64,000 bases of DNA from Sphingomonas sp. SUN039 (GTDB taxonomy: Bacteria > Pseudomonadota > Alphaproteobacteria > Sphingomonadales > Sphingomonadaceae), in contig NZ_CP096972.1 in assembly GCF_024758725.1 (NCBI RefSeq), positions 1,532,001 through 1,596,000 on the forward strand. Reading direction: 5' to 3'. The notes beneath the pieces were generated by a model that had not been told where the DNA came from, did no database searches, and saw only the letters and a list, made by a program, of their open reading frames with translations. This document shows positions 34,800-43,459 of the stretch, piece after piece (the first letter of the stretch is position 1; each line of letters starts with the position of its first letter). A program made the position numbers and the translations under genes.

Positions 34800-37700
34800 C
34801 TATACCGAAGCGGGGGTTGCGCCGTCAATCGCCCGTGCCCGCGCCTCCTCGCCGCGAGCGGCGAGCAAATACATGACCGGCGTAATGATGCGACTGAGCA
34901 GCGTGGAACTCACCAGCCCCCCGATTATGACCCATGCCAGCGGCGAGTATAGCGCGCTGCCGCCGATCGCGAGGGGCAGCAAACCACCGATAGCGGTCAC
35001 CGAGGTCAGCAGCACGGGCAGGAAACGGATCTCGCCTGCCTTTTCGATGGCCTCGCGCAACGGCATCCCGCGTTCCCGCAGTTGTGCGGTGAAATCGACC
35101 AGCAGGATCGAATTCTTGATCTCGATCCCGATCAGCGCAACGAACCCGATTATCGCGAGGAACGACATCGAATAGCCAGTCAGCAACAGCGCGATCAGCC
35201 CGCCGAACGTCCCGAGCGGGATGACGCCCGCGACAACGATAGTCTCGCGAAAGCGCCCGAATTCAAGCACGAGCACGCCGAAAATGCCGAACACTGTCAG
35301 CAGAATGACCGGACCCAACCCGGAAAAGCTGCGCGTCGCCTGTTCGGCCTCGCCGCCCAGGCCGAACCGGTAACCGGTCGGCAGGGGGATTGTGGCCAAT
35401 TTATCCTCGACCTTTTGGGTGAGCGACGACGCGAGATAGCCGTCGCGGTTATAGGCGCGGACGGTGACGGTGCGCTGCAGTTTCAGCCGGTTGATGACGG
35501 GGATGGCGCTCTTCAGCGTCGGTTGTGCGATTTCGGTCAGGGGTATGCTGCCACCCGCCGTGGTCGGCACGTAGACCTGGGAAAGCGCCGAGACCCGCTG
35601 CCCCTCCACCGTAGGCAAACGCACGATAACCGGCCAGCTGTCGCCCTCGGCATCGCGCAGGCTGCTTGCTTGCTCGCCGGAAATCGCCAGCCGTAGCGCG
35701 CGGCGCGCTTCGCCGGGGGCAACGCCGAGCAGCGCGGCCTTGCCCTCGTCGAACCCCAGATCGATATCCACGCGGTCGTAACCCACGGCGTTGTCGACAT
35801 CGCGAACGCCCTCAAGTCCCTCGAGCGCCGTCGCAACCTTTGCCGCGAGGTCTTTCAAGACATTTGTGTCTGGCCCGCTGATCCGGACCGCGATCGGCGC
35901 TTCCACGGGAGGCCCGTTTTCGAACCGGACCACGCTAACCCGAGCGTCGGGATAGGTGTCGAACGTCGCGCGCAGCCGCCGGATCATCGCCGGGCTTTCA
36001 CGGACATCCCATTCCTTCATGTTGACGAAGATGTCGCCGTAGCGCGGCTGCTGTTCGGTCGGCAGGATGTTGTAATAAATCTGCGGGTTGCCACTCCCCG
36101 CATTTTCCATCAGCGCCGCAACCGAAGTCTCGCGCTTCAGGATTTGCGCGACATCGCGCACCGCCTTGTCCGTCGCCGCGATCGAACTGCCTTCCGGGGC
36201 CTGTACGCGCACGAGGAAATAGGGGACGTCGGCGGAGGGGAACAGGCTGAACCCCAACACTGGCACAAGCGCGAACGCCGCAAGGCACAATGTCATTGCC
36301 CCCCAAAACCAGCGGCGCGGCTGGTCGAGCGCGCGGTGCAGCAGCGGCGCGTAGAAGCGTTCGATCAATCCGGTTAGCCCGCGCAGCAACCGGTTGCCCT
36401 TGGGTGCGTGGGGCTTGAGCAGCTTGCTCGCGACGAAGGGGATGAGCGTCAGCGAAACGATCATCGAACTGGCGACGGTAAAGATCACCGCCAGCGGCAG
36501 CCCGCGCACGAAATCGCCCGACCCTTCGGGCAGGAAGGCGAGTGGCAGAAAGGCGAAAATCAGCACGCCGGTCGCCCCGATGACAGCAGCAGTAATCTCG
36601 CGCGTGCCCCTGATTGCCGCCGTTTCGGGAGGATCGCCATCGCGGATGTGGCGCTCGATATTTTCGGTGACGACGATGGAGTCATCAACGAGCAGGCCGA
36701 GCGAAATGATGAACCCCGAAATGCTGATCTGGTTGAGCGTGAAGCCGCACAGCGCAAGCACCAATATACCCATCGCGAGCGACAGCGGGATCGAGATCAT
36801 TACGATCAGTGAGGGCCGGGGTCCGAGCGGCAGAATGGTGATCATTACCAGCGCGAGCGCAATGCCGAAATCGCGGGCAAGTTCCCCAAGACGCCGCGCG
36901 ATATCGCGGCTCTGGTCGAACCCGACTTCGATATTCATGTCGGGCGGCAAATCAGCACGGAAGTCGCCGACCGCCTTGACCAGCGCATTCCGCAAGGTGC
37001 CCGCATCGACGCCGTCTTTTTGCCGGATCGATACCCAGAGTGCGCGCTTGCCGTTGAAGCGCGCGATGTGGGTCTGTTCGGCCTCCGCCCAATCTACGGT
37101 CGCTAGGTCGCCGACCGTCGTAAGCGCACCGCTGCCTGCGCGCACCGGGACGCGCCTGATCGTCTCGACATCGCGGTACGCGCCGCCCGCGTCGATGTTG
37201 AACCGCCGACCCTCTGCGCTGACCGCTCCGGCGGGCAGATCGATACCGCCCTGCCGGATGGCATTGGCAACCGTCGACGCTGGGATGCGCGCCTCGGCCA
37301 GTCGCCCCGCGTCGATAGCTACGCGCACTTCGGGGTTCGCCGCGCCGTCGATTGCGACCTGGCGCACGCCCGGCACGACATAAAGCCGTTCGCGTAAATC
37401 CTGCGCGTATTTCGCCATCCGCCGCCACGATCCACTGTCACTAACCAACGCCAGTTGCAGCACTGCTGCCTCGGTCGGACGCGGGCGACGGAAATTGATG
37501 CGCGCAATACCTTGCGGTAGTTGGTCGCGCGCCGACTGGACGACACGCACCGTGCGGTCGAGCGCCTGATCGGCGTCGGTGCCGTGTTCGAATTCGACCG
37601 CGATGAGCGCAATTCCTTCGCTGGACGTCGAGCGGATCTCGCGGACATGATCGAGACTTTGCAGCGCCTCTTCGAGCGGCTTGGCAATCGTCTCTTCGAC

Positions 37701-37874
37701 CTCGGCGGCGTCGGCACCGGGCAGGACGACCGTCGTGATCGTAAGCGAGAACGGGAAATGCGGATCGACCGAGCGTGGGATGCCGATGAAGGCCGTAATG
37801 CCAAGCACCGCGATCAGCAGGAAGACGACCAACGTCGCCTGCCAGCGCCGGACCGCAAATGCAGTCAGATTCAT
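34800..37874 (-). CDS. RND efflux transporter, inner-membrane pump
   Basis: 1024 residues, a full AcrB-type proton-driven pump with twelve expected membrane helices and two large periplasmic loops. The proton-relay aspartates are Asp397-Asp398 in GLLVDDSIVVTENIERH; GFIISLG and the second-half FVALIGIEIKNSILLVDFTAQL are typical. Charge and length fit the HAE-like subgroup found in alphaproteobacteria, but substrate is unknown. The ATG overlaps the adaptor stop (ATGA). No TolC-like outer-membrane factor follows; a shared one would be needed. Confidence 0.93.
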   Translation of the reverse strand: MNLTAFAVRRWQATLVVFLLIAVLGITAFIGIPRSVDPHFPFSLTITTVVLPGADAAEVEETIAKPLEEALQSLDHVREIRSTSSEGIALIAVEFEHGTDADQALDRTVRVVQSARDQLPQGIARINFRRPRPTEAAVLQLALVSDSGSWRRMAKYAQDLRERLYVVPGVRQVAIDGAANPEVRVAIDAGRLAEARIPASTVANAIRQGGIDLPAGAVSAEGRRFNIDAGGAYRDVETIRRVPVRAGSGALTTVGDLATVDWAEAEQTHIARFNGKRALWVSIRQKDGVDAGTLRNALVKAVGDFRADLPPDMNIEVGFDQSRDIARRLGELARDFGIALALVMITILPLGPRPSLIVMISIPLSLAMGILVLALCGFTLNQISISGFIISLGLLVDDSIVVTENIERHIRDGDPPETAAIRGTREITAAVIGATGVLIFAFLPLAFLPEGSGDFVRGLPLAVIFTVASSMIVSLTLIPFVASKLLKPHAPKGNRLLRGLTGLIERFYAPLLHRALDQPRRWFWGAMTLCLAAFALVPVLGFSLFPSADVPYFLVRVQAPEGSSIAATDKAVRDVAQILKRETSVAALMENAGSGNPQIYYNILPTEQQPRYGDIFVNMKEWDVRESPAMIRRLRATFDTYPDARVSVVRFENGPPVEAPIAVRISGPDTNVLKDLAAKVATALEGLEGVRDVDNAVGYDRVDIDLGFDEGKAALLGVAPGEARRALRLAISGEQASSLRDAEGDSWPVIVRLPTVEGQRVSALSQVYVPTTAGGSIPLTEIAQPTLKSAIPVINRLKLQRTVTVRAYNRDGYLASSLTQKVEDKLATIPLPTGYRFGLGGEAEQATRSFSGLGPVILLTVFGIFGVLVLEFGRFRETIVVAGVIPLGTFGGLIALLLTGYSMSFLAIIGFVALIGIEIKNSILLVDFTAQLRERGMPLREAIEKAGEIRFLPVLLTSVTAIGGLLPLAIGGSALYSPLAWVIIGGLVSSTLLSRIITPVMYLLAARGEEARARAIDGATPASV

Positions 37875-38905
37875 TTGGTGGACCGCAGCGGCTCGATCGC
37901 CATATTGTCCGCCAGCCGGTCTATGCGCGATGTAGCCACCCATTCTCCGGGTTGAAGTCCACCGGTGACGCGTATGGCGCTGTCGCTAGCCTCGCCGATG
38001 CTGACGCGGCGTAGTTTGACCCGCTTGGCCTTGGAATCGACGACATAAACGAACGCTTGTCCGGCGCGCGGGGCGAAAACGGCGGCGGGCGGAACGGCGA
38101 GGCTCAGGCTGCCAACACCACTGGCGATAATCGAGACTGTGCCGATCTGCCCTGCGCGCAACCGCGCATCATTGGGCAATGCGATCTCGACCGTGAAGGT
38201 GCCCGTTGCCTGCTGTGCACGTCCGCCTATCTCGACGACCGATCCAGCAAATTCGCCTTCTACAGCCGCAAGGCGGATGGTGGCAGGCGCACCGATGCGA
38301 AGTCGCGCCGCATCGCGGTCGGCCAGTGGCAGACGGATGACGCGGCCCCCGCTTGCTTCGCCGACGACCAGCACCGGTGTCCCTGCCGCGACCACTTGTC
38401 CTGTATCGGTCAGCCGCGCGAGTACGACACCCGCGCCCGGCGCGACAATGGCTGCGTTGCGGGACTGGAACCCCGCGCTGCGGACATTGGCCTCGGCTGC
38501 AATCAATGCCGCGCGGGCATTATCGACCCGGGGCCGCGTTACCCAGCCTTGTTCGAGCAGCTTGGCACTGCGCACATACTCGGCGGCGGCACGGTCGCGT
38601 TCGGCTCGCGCAGCGGACACCGCTGCGCCGACCGTTGTCGAATCGAGCGCGGCCAGCAACTGGCCGGACCGGACATCGTCGCCTTCATCGACGCGCATTG
38701 CCGCGATCCGGCCTGAGCTGGTAAAGCCGAGCGTTGTTTCGCGCCGCCAGCCTACCGTCCCGGTCGACGTGATCGCATCGGGGACGGTCGCACCGCCGAC
38801 TTGCGCGATACGAACTTGCGGCGGCGCGGAAGTCGTCGGGACGGCAGGCTGCTGCCCGCACGCTGCGAGCAAGCATGTCACCAACACCGTTATCGCACCG
38901 CGCAT
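37871..38905 (-). CDS. RND periplasmic adaptor lipoprotein (MFP family)
   Basis: 344 residues. The N-terminus MRGAITVLVTCLLAACGQQ has a lipobox at LLAAC, so it is inner-membrane lipid-anchored. The barrel-sandwich half-motifs GFTSSGRIAAMRVDEGDDVRSGQLLAALD and IVAPGAGVVLARLTDTGQVV flank a predicted coiled coil (around residues 95-150). GGGGAG precedes the second ATG, preferred over one 15 bp upstream. It bridges the RND pump to an outer-membrane channel. Paired and coupled with the pump gene. Confidence 0.9.
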   Translation of the reverse strand: MRGAITVLVTCLLAACGQQPAVPTTSAPPQVRIAQVGGATVPDAITSTGTVGWRRETTLGFTSSGRIAAMRVDEGDDVRSGQLLAALDSTTVGAAVSAARAERDRAAAEYVRSAKLLEQGWVTRPRVDNARAALIAAEANVRSAGFQSRNAAIVAPGAGVVLARLTDTGQVVAAGTPVLVVGEASGGRVIRLPLADRDAARLRIGAPATIRLAAVEGEFAGSVVEIGGRAQQATGTFTVEIALPNDARLRAGQIGTVSIIASGVGSLSLAVPPAAVFAPRAGQAFVYVVDSKAKRVKLRRVSIGEASDSAIRVTGGLQPGEWVATSRIDRLADNMAIEPLRSTK

Positions 38906-38962
38906 GCTACTCCCCGTCATTACGCTGGTGGTATCATGCCGGTAGCAGTTTGCAACCGAATC

Positions 38963-39814
38963 CTAGCTCCGCAATTTCCACCCGCTTTTGAGCACGGCGT
39001 AGCAGATCGCGGTAAGCACCAGGTTGAGGCCGAGCAGGCCCAGCGCACCCACTGCTACTGGCGAGTCTGCCGCGCCGATGAAGCCGTAGCGGAACCCCGA
39101 AATCACATAATGGAACGGGTTGAACCGGCTGAATGTCTGGAAAGCGGGCGCAAGCCTGTCGATGGCGTAGAATGTCCCCGACAGCAGCGACAGCGGCGCC
39201 ACAACAAAATTACCGACGACCGCGGCATGATCGAACTTCTCTGCCCAGATCGACGTCAGCACCCCGATCAGCGACAGCATCGCCGAACCCATCAGCCCGA
39301 ACCAGATCACCGCCCAGAAATGCGTCACACCGACATGCACCCCCGGCCAGAACAGCATGACGACCCAGATCGCCGCGCCAACCAATATGGCGCGGGTCAC
39401 GGCCCCGCCGACCAGCGCGGTCAGCAATTCGCCGACCGACAGCGGCGGCATCAGATAGTCGACGATCGTCCCCTGCATCTTGCCGACAAGCAGCGAGAAA
39501 CTGGAATTGGCGAAGGCGTTCTGCATCATCCCCATGACAATGAGGCCGGGCGCGAGGAAGTCGGCGAACGCAATGGTCGCCCCACCGATGCCCACTGGCG
39601 TGCGCCCGCCGGTCGACACCGTGAAGATGGCAAGGAACAGCAGGGTGGTAATCGCCGGTGCCCAGATCGTCTGGAGCTGCACCTTGAAAAAACGGCGCAC
39701 CTCCTTGATATAGAGCGTCTGCAACCCGCCCCAGTTGACGTTGGTGATGACCGGAACCCCCGGTTCGGCACGGATGGCGCTGGCGGGTGCGATTTTCTGG
39801 GGCTGGTCGTTCAT
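38963..39814 (-). CDS. ABC-2 type transporter permease (orphan)
   Basis: 283 residues with about six membrane segments and the ABC-2 pattern: NWGGLQTLYIKEVRRFFKVQLQTIWAPAITTLLFLAIF at the start, GVLTSIWAEKFDH and PLSLLSGTFYAIDRLAPAFQTFSRFNPFHYVISGFRYG near the end. Exports a polysaccharide, lipid or drug in related systems. No ATP-binding partner is adjacent; relatives sometimes keep it upstream on the same strand, but here gcrA is divergent. The start at MNDQPQKIAP is preferred, with weak ribosome-binding sequence. Confidence 0.85.
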   Translation of the reverse strand: MNDQPQKIAPASAIRAEPGVPVITNVNWGGLQTLYIKEVRRFFKVQLQTIWAPAITTLLFLAIFTVSTGGRTPVGIGGATIAFADFLAPGLIVMGMMQNAFANSSFSLLVGKMQGTIVDYLMPPLSVGELLTALVGGAVTRAILVGAAIWVVMLFWPGVHVGVTHFWAVIWFGLMGSAMLSLIGVLTSIWAEKFDHAAVVGNFVVAPLSLLSGTFYAIDRLAPAFQTFSRFNPFHYVISGFRYGFIGAADSPVAVGALGLLGLNLVLTAICYAVLKSGWKLRS

Positions 39815-39879
39815 GGCATGAGCGACTATCGGCTCCGCTTTCACCCTGCAACGGGCAAGCTTTGGGACGACCGATTTAG

Positions 39880-40545
39880 ATGGCATGGACCGACGAGCGC
39901 ATCGACCAGCTGAAGACGATGTGGGAAAAAGGCATGACCGCGAGCCAGATCGCGGAAACCCTTGGCGGGGTCAGCCGTAATGCGGTGATCGGCAAGGCCC
40001 ACCGGCTGGCGCTGGAAGCGCGCCCTTCGCCGGTCAAGGCGAACGAACCCGAGCCAAAGGCCGCGGCACCGGCCCCCGCGCCTTCGCCGGTTACGCCAAC
40101 GCCGCCCGCGCCCAAGCCTGCACCGCGCGTCGTGACAGAGGTCGTGGCGCGCCAGCCCGCGCCGCCGCCCTCGCCCTTCCCGCCCGCGATCCCCAGCGGC
40201 CCGACCGGCGCACAGCTGCGCTCCATCGGCCCCGGCGGCTTCCTGCGTCAGGGTCCGGGCGATCAGGCCCCGCCGGCGACTCCCGCACCGCCGCGCCGCC
40301 TTGTCCCCGCGCGGCCCAGTCCCGAGATTGCCGACAAGACCAGCCTGCTCGACCTTAACGACCGCATCTGCAAATGGCCGCTGGGTCATCCCGGCGAGCC
40401 CGATTTCCATTTTTGCGGCGACACGGTGAACCCGGGCTTCCCCTATTGCGTCGCGCATTGCGGGCAGGCGTATCAGGCCCAAATGCCGCGCCGCGACCGC
40501 CGCGCCCCGCCGCCGCTACCCTTCGGGGGGCCGCGCGTCCGCTGA
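39880..40545 (+). CDS. gcrA: GcrA cell-cycle regulator
   Basis: An alphaproteobacterial regulator that binds sigma70-RNA polymerase and senses GANTC methylation by CcrM in Caulobacter. 221 residues: N-terminal DNA-binding domain AWTDERIDQLKTMWEKGMTASQIAETLGGVSRNAVIGKAHRLAL, a long Pro/Ala-rich linker (about residues 50-150) and the C-terminal sigma-binding region CKWPLGHPGEPDFHFCG...PYCVAHC. No GANTC site was found in the 65-bp gap to the divergent ABC permease. Ends in a bidirectional terminator. Confidence 0.95.
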   Translation: MAWTDERIDQLKTMWEKGMTASQIAETLGGVSRNAVIGKAHRLALEARPSPVKANEPEPKAAAPAPAPSPVTPTPPAPKPAPRVVTEVVARQPAPPPSPFPPAIPSGPTGAQLRSIGPGGFLRQGPGDQAPPATPAPPRRLVPARPSPEIADKTSLLDLNDRICKWPLGHPGEPDFHFCGDTVNPGFPYCVAHCGQAYQAQMPRRDRRAPPPLPFGGPRVR

Positions 40546-40573
40546 ACGGCGTTCGTGCCGGAGGGTAGATACG

Positions 40574-40609
40574 AAAAGGGCGCTGCATCGGTCGATGCAG
40601 CACCCTTTT
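40574..40609. terminator. bidirectional terminator after gcrA
   Basis: GGGCGCTGCATCG and CGATGCAGCACCC pair with one mismatch around a 2-nt loop; four A residues precede and TTTTC follows, so it can end transcripts from both gcrA and the convergent minus-strand gene. Confidence 0.8.
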
Positions 40610-40611
40610 CT

Positions 40612-41172
40612 TCATTGCTTGGCGGCAACCGGTGGCGTCTCGGGCGTTGTCGCAGGCGCAACCGGTGGCGGAGCCTCTCCACGCGGGCCATCCCCGCGCC
40701 AGCCGCGTTCTCCGTGGCGGCCGCCGCCATCGCGATCATGCCCGCCGTGCATCCCGCGCAGCGCCACGACCTTGCCGTCGGGACCGATCAGGAAGCTCGC
40801 ATGCAGCGACCCGTTGCCGAAGCGGCCCTGCACCGTGACGGGCTGGCCGGTCGTGACCAGCGGCGCAGGCGACATCAGCCCGCCGAAATCGCGGCGCGGT
40901 TTGCCGGTATCGACCAATGTCTTGCCGCTGGCGTCGGCGAGGATGAAGCGGCTGCCGTAAACCTCGGCGACCTGTCCCTTCACCGTGATGACATTGCTGC
41001 CGTCCGCCAGCGACTTGATCGCGACCGGAGTCAGCGGGGCCATCTCGATCCCCGGCCGGGTTGCGCCGACGGTATAGGCACCGACGGCCCCCACGCCGAC
41101 AAGGGCGACGGCGGCCAAGGCCAGCTTGGTACGCGACGCGGACCAGCGCGGCTTGACGGTTTCATTTTCCAA
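40612..41172 (-). CDS. membrane-anchored protein with OB-like domain, next to two-component genes
   Basis: 186 residues. After a short polar start comes one membrane segment (LALAAVALVGVGAVGAY), then a beta-rich domain (TVKGQVAEVYGSRFILADASGKTLVDTG, TVQGRFGNGSLHASFLIGP) that looks like a small OB fold of the YgiW/BOF kind, then a His/Gly/Arg-rich tail and a Pro-rich C-terminus. The start is a TTG with AAGGAG 8 nt upstream. Divergent from the response-regulator gene, so it may be its target or a sensor-side partner. Exact function unknown. Confidence 0.58.
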   Translation of the reverse strand: MENETVKPRWSASRTKLALAAVALVGVGAVGAYTVGATRPGIEMAPLTPVAIKSLADGSNVITVKGQVAEVYGSRFILADASGKTLVDTGKPRRDFGGLMSPAPLVTTGQPVTVQGRFGNGSLHASFLIGPDGKVVALRGMHGGHDRDGGGRHGERGWRGDGPRGEAPPPVAPATTPETPPVAAKQ

Positions 41173-41298
41173 AATGCGACTCCTTTTCGTCGTTGATGGC
41201 GGCGTTCTAGGGTATCGACGGTCACCTGCGCTGAACCGCGCCGTTCAGATTGGGTTGAGGTTGGCGGCCTATCCCGCCGCCCGCGAAAGGACCGTCGT

Positions 41299-41964
41299 TT
41301 GCGTATCTTGCTGGTGGAAGACGATGCGACTTTGGCGGGGGCCATCGCCCGTGCGCTGCGCGCCGAGAACTTCGCCGTCGATATTGCGCCCGACGGCGAG
41401 GATGGCGGGCATCTCGGCTCGACCGAAATCTACGATGCGGTGGTGCTCGACCTCGGCCTGCCCAAGCGCGACGGCTGGTCGATCCTGCGCGAATGGCGGG
41501 CAGAGGGCCGGACGATGCCCGTCCTGATCCTGACCGCGCGCGACGGCTGGTCGGAAAAGGTCGAGGGGTTCAAGGCCGGGGCCGACGATTTCATGACCAA
41601 GCCCTTCCGCGTCGAGGAACTGGTGATGCGGCTGCGCGCATCGGTGCGGCGCGCCGCGGGTCATGCGGCGACGCGCATCGTCAGCGGGCCGCTGACCTTT
41701 GAGTCGCAGACCGGCGTATTCGAACTCGACGGCCTGCCGCTGAAATTGACGGCGTTCGAATGGCGCGTACTGTCGTGCCTTGCCTTGCGCGCGGGCACGG
41801 TCGTCGAGCGCAGCCAGCTGATCGAGCGGGTGTACGAGGGCGATGCCGATGTCGATTCGAACACGCTCGACGTCATCGTCTGGCGGCTGCGGAAAAAGCT
41901 GGGCCCGGCAATGATCGAGACAGTGCGCGGGCGCGGGTACGAGCTGACCGGGAAGCGCGAATGA
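41299..41964 (+). CDS. OmpR/PhoP-family response regulator
   Basis: 221 residues: receiver domain with acidic pocket Asp8/Asp9, phosphoacceptor Asp51 in VVLDLGLPKRDGW and conserved Lys101 in MTKPFR, then a winged-helix DNA-binding domain (LKLTAFEWRVLSCLALRAG, VDSNTLDVIVWRLRKKLG). Best match is the PhoP/QseB group. It starts at a TTG with AAAGGA upstream; homology begins at RILLVEDD. Stop and start of the kinase overlap as ATGA. Confidence 0.94.
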   Translation: MRILLVEDDATLAGAIARALRAENFAVDIAPDGEDGGHLGSTEIYDAVVLDLGLPKRDGWSILREWRAEGRTMPVLILTARDGWSEKVEGFKAGADDFMTKPFRVEELVMRLRASVRRAAGHAATRIVSGPLTFESQTGVFELDGLPLKLTAFEWRVLSCLALRAGTVVERSQLIERVYEGDADVDSNTLDVIVWRLRKKLGPAMIETVRGRGYELTGKRE

Positions 41965-43319
41965 GACTGGTGCCGCGCTCGCTTTACGGACGGCTGCTCG
42001 CCAGCGCGGGCCTGTTCATCGTCATCGCGCTGGTCGCGGCGGGGCTGTCGATCGGCAATGTCCTCGAACGTTTCGTGATGCGCGGGCTCGATGCGCGGCT
42101 CGACGCGCAGATTTCGCTACTGGTGCGCGCGGTGCGGCCCGATGGCAGTCTCGATACGGCGCTCGCGGTCGATGCCCCGCCGTTCGACCGGCGCGGGTCG
42201 GACTGGGCGTGGCAGATTCGTGCGCCCGATCAGGTGCTGCGTTCGGAGTCGCTCGGCACGGCGGCGATGCCCGATCCGGTGCTGCAACCGCGGCGCGAAC
42301 GCCATTGGCGCGAGCGCGGCAACGAGCCGCGACCGGTCGACGGCATCAGCCGCAGCGGCGGTGCGGTGCATTTCCGCATTCTCACGCTGGAGACACCGCG
42401 CGGGCCGGTCGTCATTACCGCCGCGGGTCCGCGCGCCATTGCCGAACGGCCCTTGCGACAGGCACTGGTACCGCTGACCTGGTCGCTGCTGATTCTCGGC
42501 ATCGTGCTGATCGCCGCGATCTTCCTGCAACTCCGCTTCGGCCTGCGCCCGTTACGCGGGCTACAGGCGTCGCTGGCGGCGGTGCGACAGGGGCAGGCGC
42601 GGCACGTGCCGCCCGACCAGCCACTCGAACTGCGCGGCCTGGTCGACGAACTCAACGCGCTGATCGACCAGAACGAGGCGGGGCTGGAGAATGCGCGCCG
42701 CCATGTTGCCAATCTGGCGCACGGCCTGAAAACGCCGCTCGCCGCGCTCAGGGTCAAGCTCGATGAAGGTGGACACGACCCCGACGGTGCCTTGCGCGAA
42801 CTTGCCGAACGGATGGATGCGAGCATCCGCCACCACCTCGCCCGTGCGCGTGCCGCAGCCCCCGGGCGACCCGAGCGGCAGGCGACGCCGCTGCACCCGC
42901 ATGTTGCCGATCTGGTCGACACGTTGGCCCGCATCCACGGCGACCGCAAACGGGCAGTCGAAATTGCGGTCGCGTCCGATCTGGCCGTCGCGTGCGACCC
43001 GCAGGACCTGGACGAGATGCTCGGCAATCTGCTCGATAATGCGTGGCGCTGGGCCGGCACGACGATCCGCATCTCGGCGACACCGGCAGGCACGACCGTG
43101 GCGATCACGATAACCGACGATGGCCCCGGGCTGACGGCGGAAGCGCGCGACGCCGCGCTGGTCGCCGGACGCCGCCTCGACGAGCGCGGTGATGGGCACG
43201 GCTTCGGCCTGTCGATCACCCGCGAACTGGCCGAGCTTTATGGCGGCACGCTGGCACTTGGCGAAGCGGACAGCGGCGGGCTGGCGGTAACGCTGACTTT
43301 GCCGAAAACGACGGCGTGA
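41961..43319 (+). CDS. sensor histidine kinase, PhoQ-like
   Basis: 452 residues. Membrane segments near 10-32 and 172-192 flank a periplasmic domain of about 135 residues; a HAMP region follows, then the H-box with His254 in ANLAHGLKTPL, an unusual HGLKTP form seen in the PhoQ group, the N-box (LDEMLGNLLDNAWRWA) and the glycine boxes (DDGPGL, GHGFGLSITRELAELYGG). It phosphorylates the preceding regulator. Ligand unknown; PhoQ relatives sense Mg2+, peptides or pH. A palindromic repeat follows the stop. Confidence 0.94.
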   Translation: MRLVPRSLYGRLLASAGLFIVIALVAAGLSIGNVLERFVMRGLDARLDAQISLLVRAVRPDGSLDTALAVDAPPFDRRGSDWAWQIRAPDQVLRSESLGTAAMPDPVLQPRRERHWRERGNEPRPVDGISRSGGAVHFRILTLETPRGPVVITAAGPRAIAERPLRQALVPLTWSLLILGIVLIAAIFLQLRFGLRPLRGLQASLAAVRQGQARHVPPDQPLELRGLVDELNALIDQNEAGLENARRHVANLAHGLKTPLAALRVKLDEGGHDPDGALRELAERMDASIRHHLARARAAAPGRPERQATPLHPHVADLVDTLARIHGDRKRAVEIAVASDLAVACDPQDLDEMLGNLLDNAWRWAGTTIRISATPAGTTVAITITDDGPGLTAEARDAALVAGRRLDERGDGHGFGLSITRELAELYGGTLALGEADSGGLAVTLTLPKTTA

Positions 43320-43324
43320 ACTTA

Positions 43325-43440
43325 CCTCTTCGCCGAGCGCCAGCGAGGTGCTCGTTCGAGCGTTAGCGAGAACACTTCGCTTACGACGAGAGACCTCGCT
43401 GACGCTCGGCCGGACTACTCGCTAACGCTCGAAGAAGAGG
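43325..43440. repeat. four-unit inverted repeat, core CGAGCGnnAGCGAG
   Basis: Two direct 14-bp units (43,334-43,347 and 43,357-43,370) and two inverted units (43,395-43,408 and 43,418-43,431), each pair with starts 23 bp apart, so the whole is symmetrical. The central two bases vary (CC, TT, TC, TT). Outer CCTCTTC and GAAGAGG close the element. It fills most of the gap between convergent genes and could fold as one long or several small hairpins. Confidence 0.82.
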
Positions 43441-43459
43441 ACAACAGAACAGCCCCGCG

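Noticed and set aside
36394-37383. 329-codon plus-strand Ser/Arg-rich ORF inside the RND pump gene
   Set aside because: Lies wholly antisense to a conserved pump; no homology.
39815-39879. CcrM methylation (GANTC) control of gcrA
   Set aside because: No GANTC site was found in the gap between gcrA and the divergent permease.
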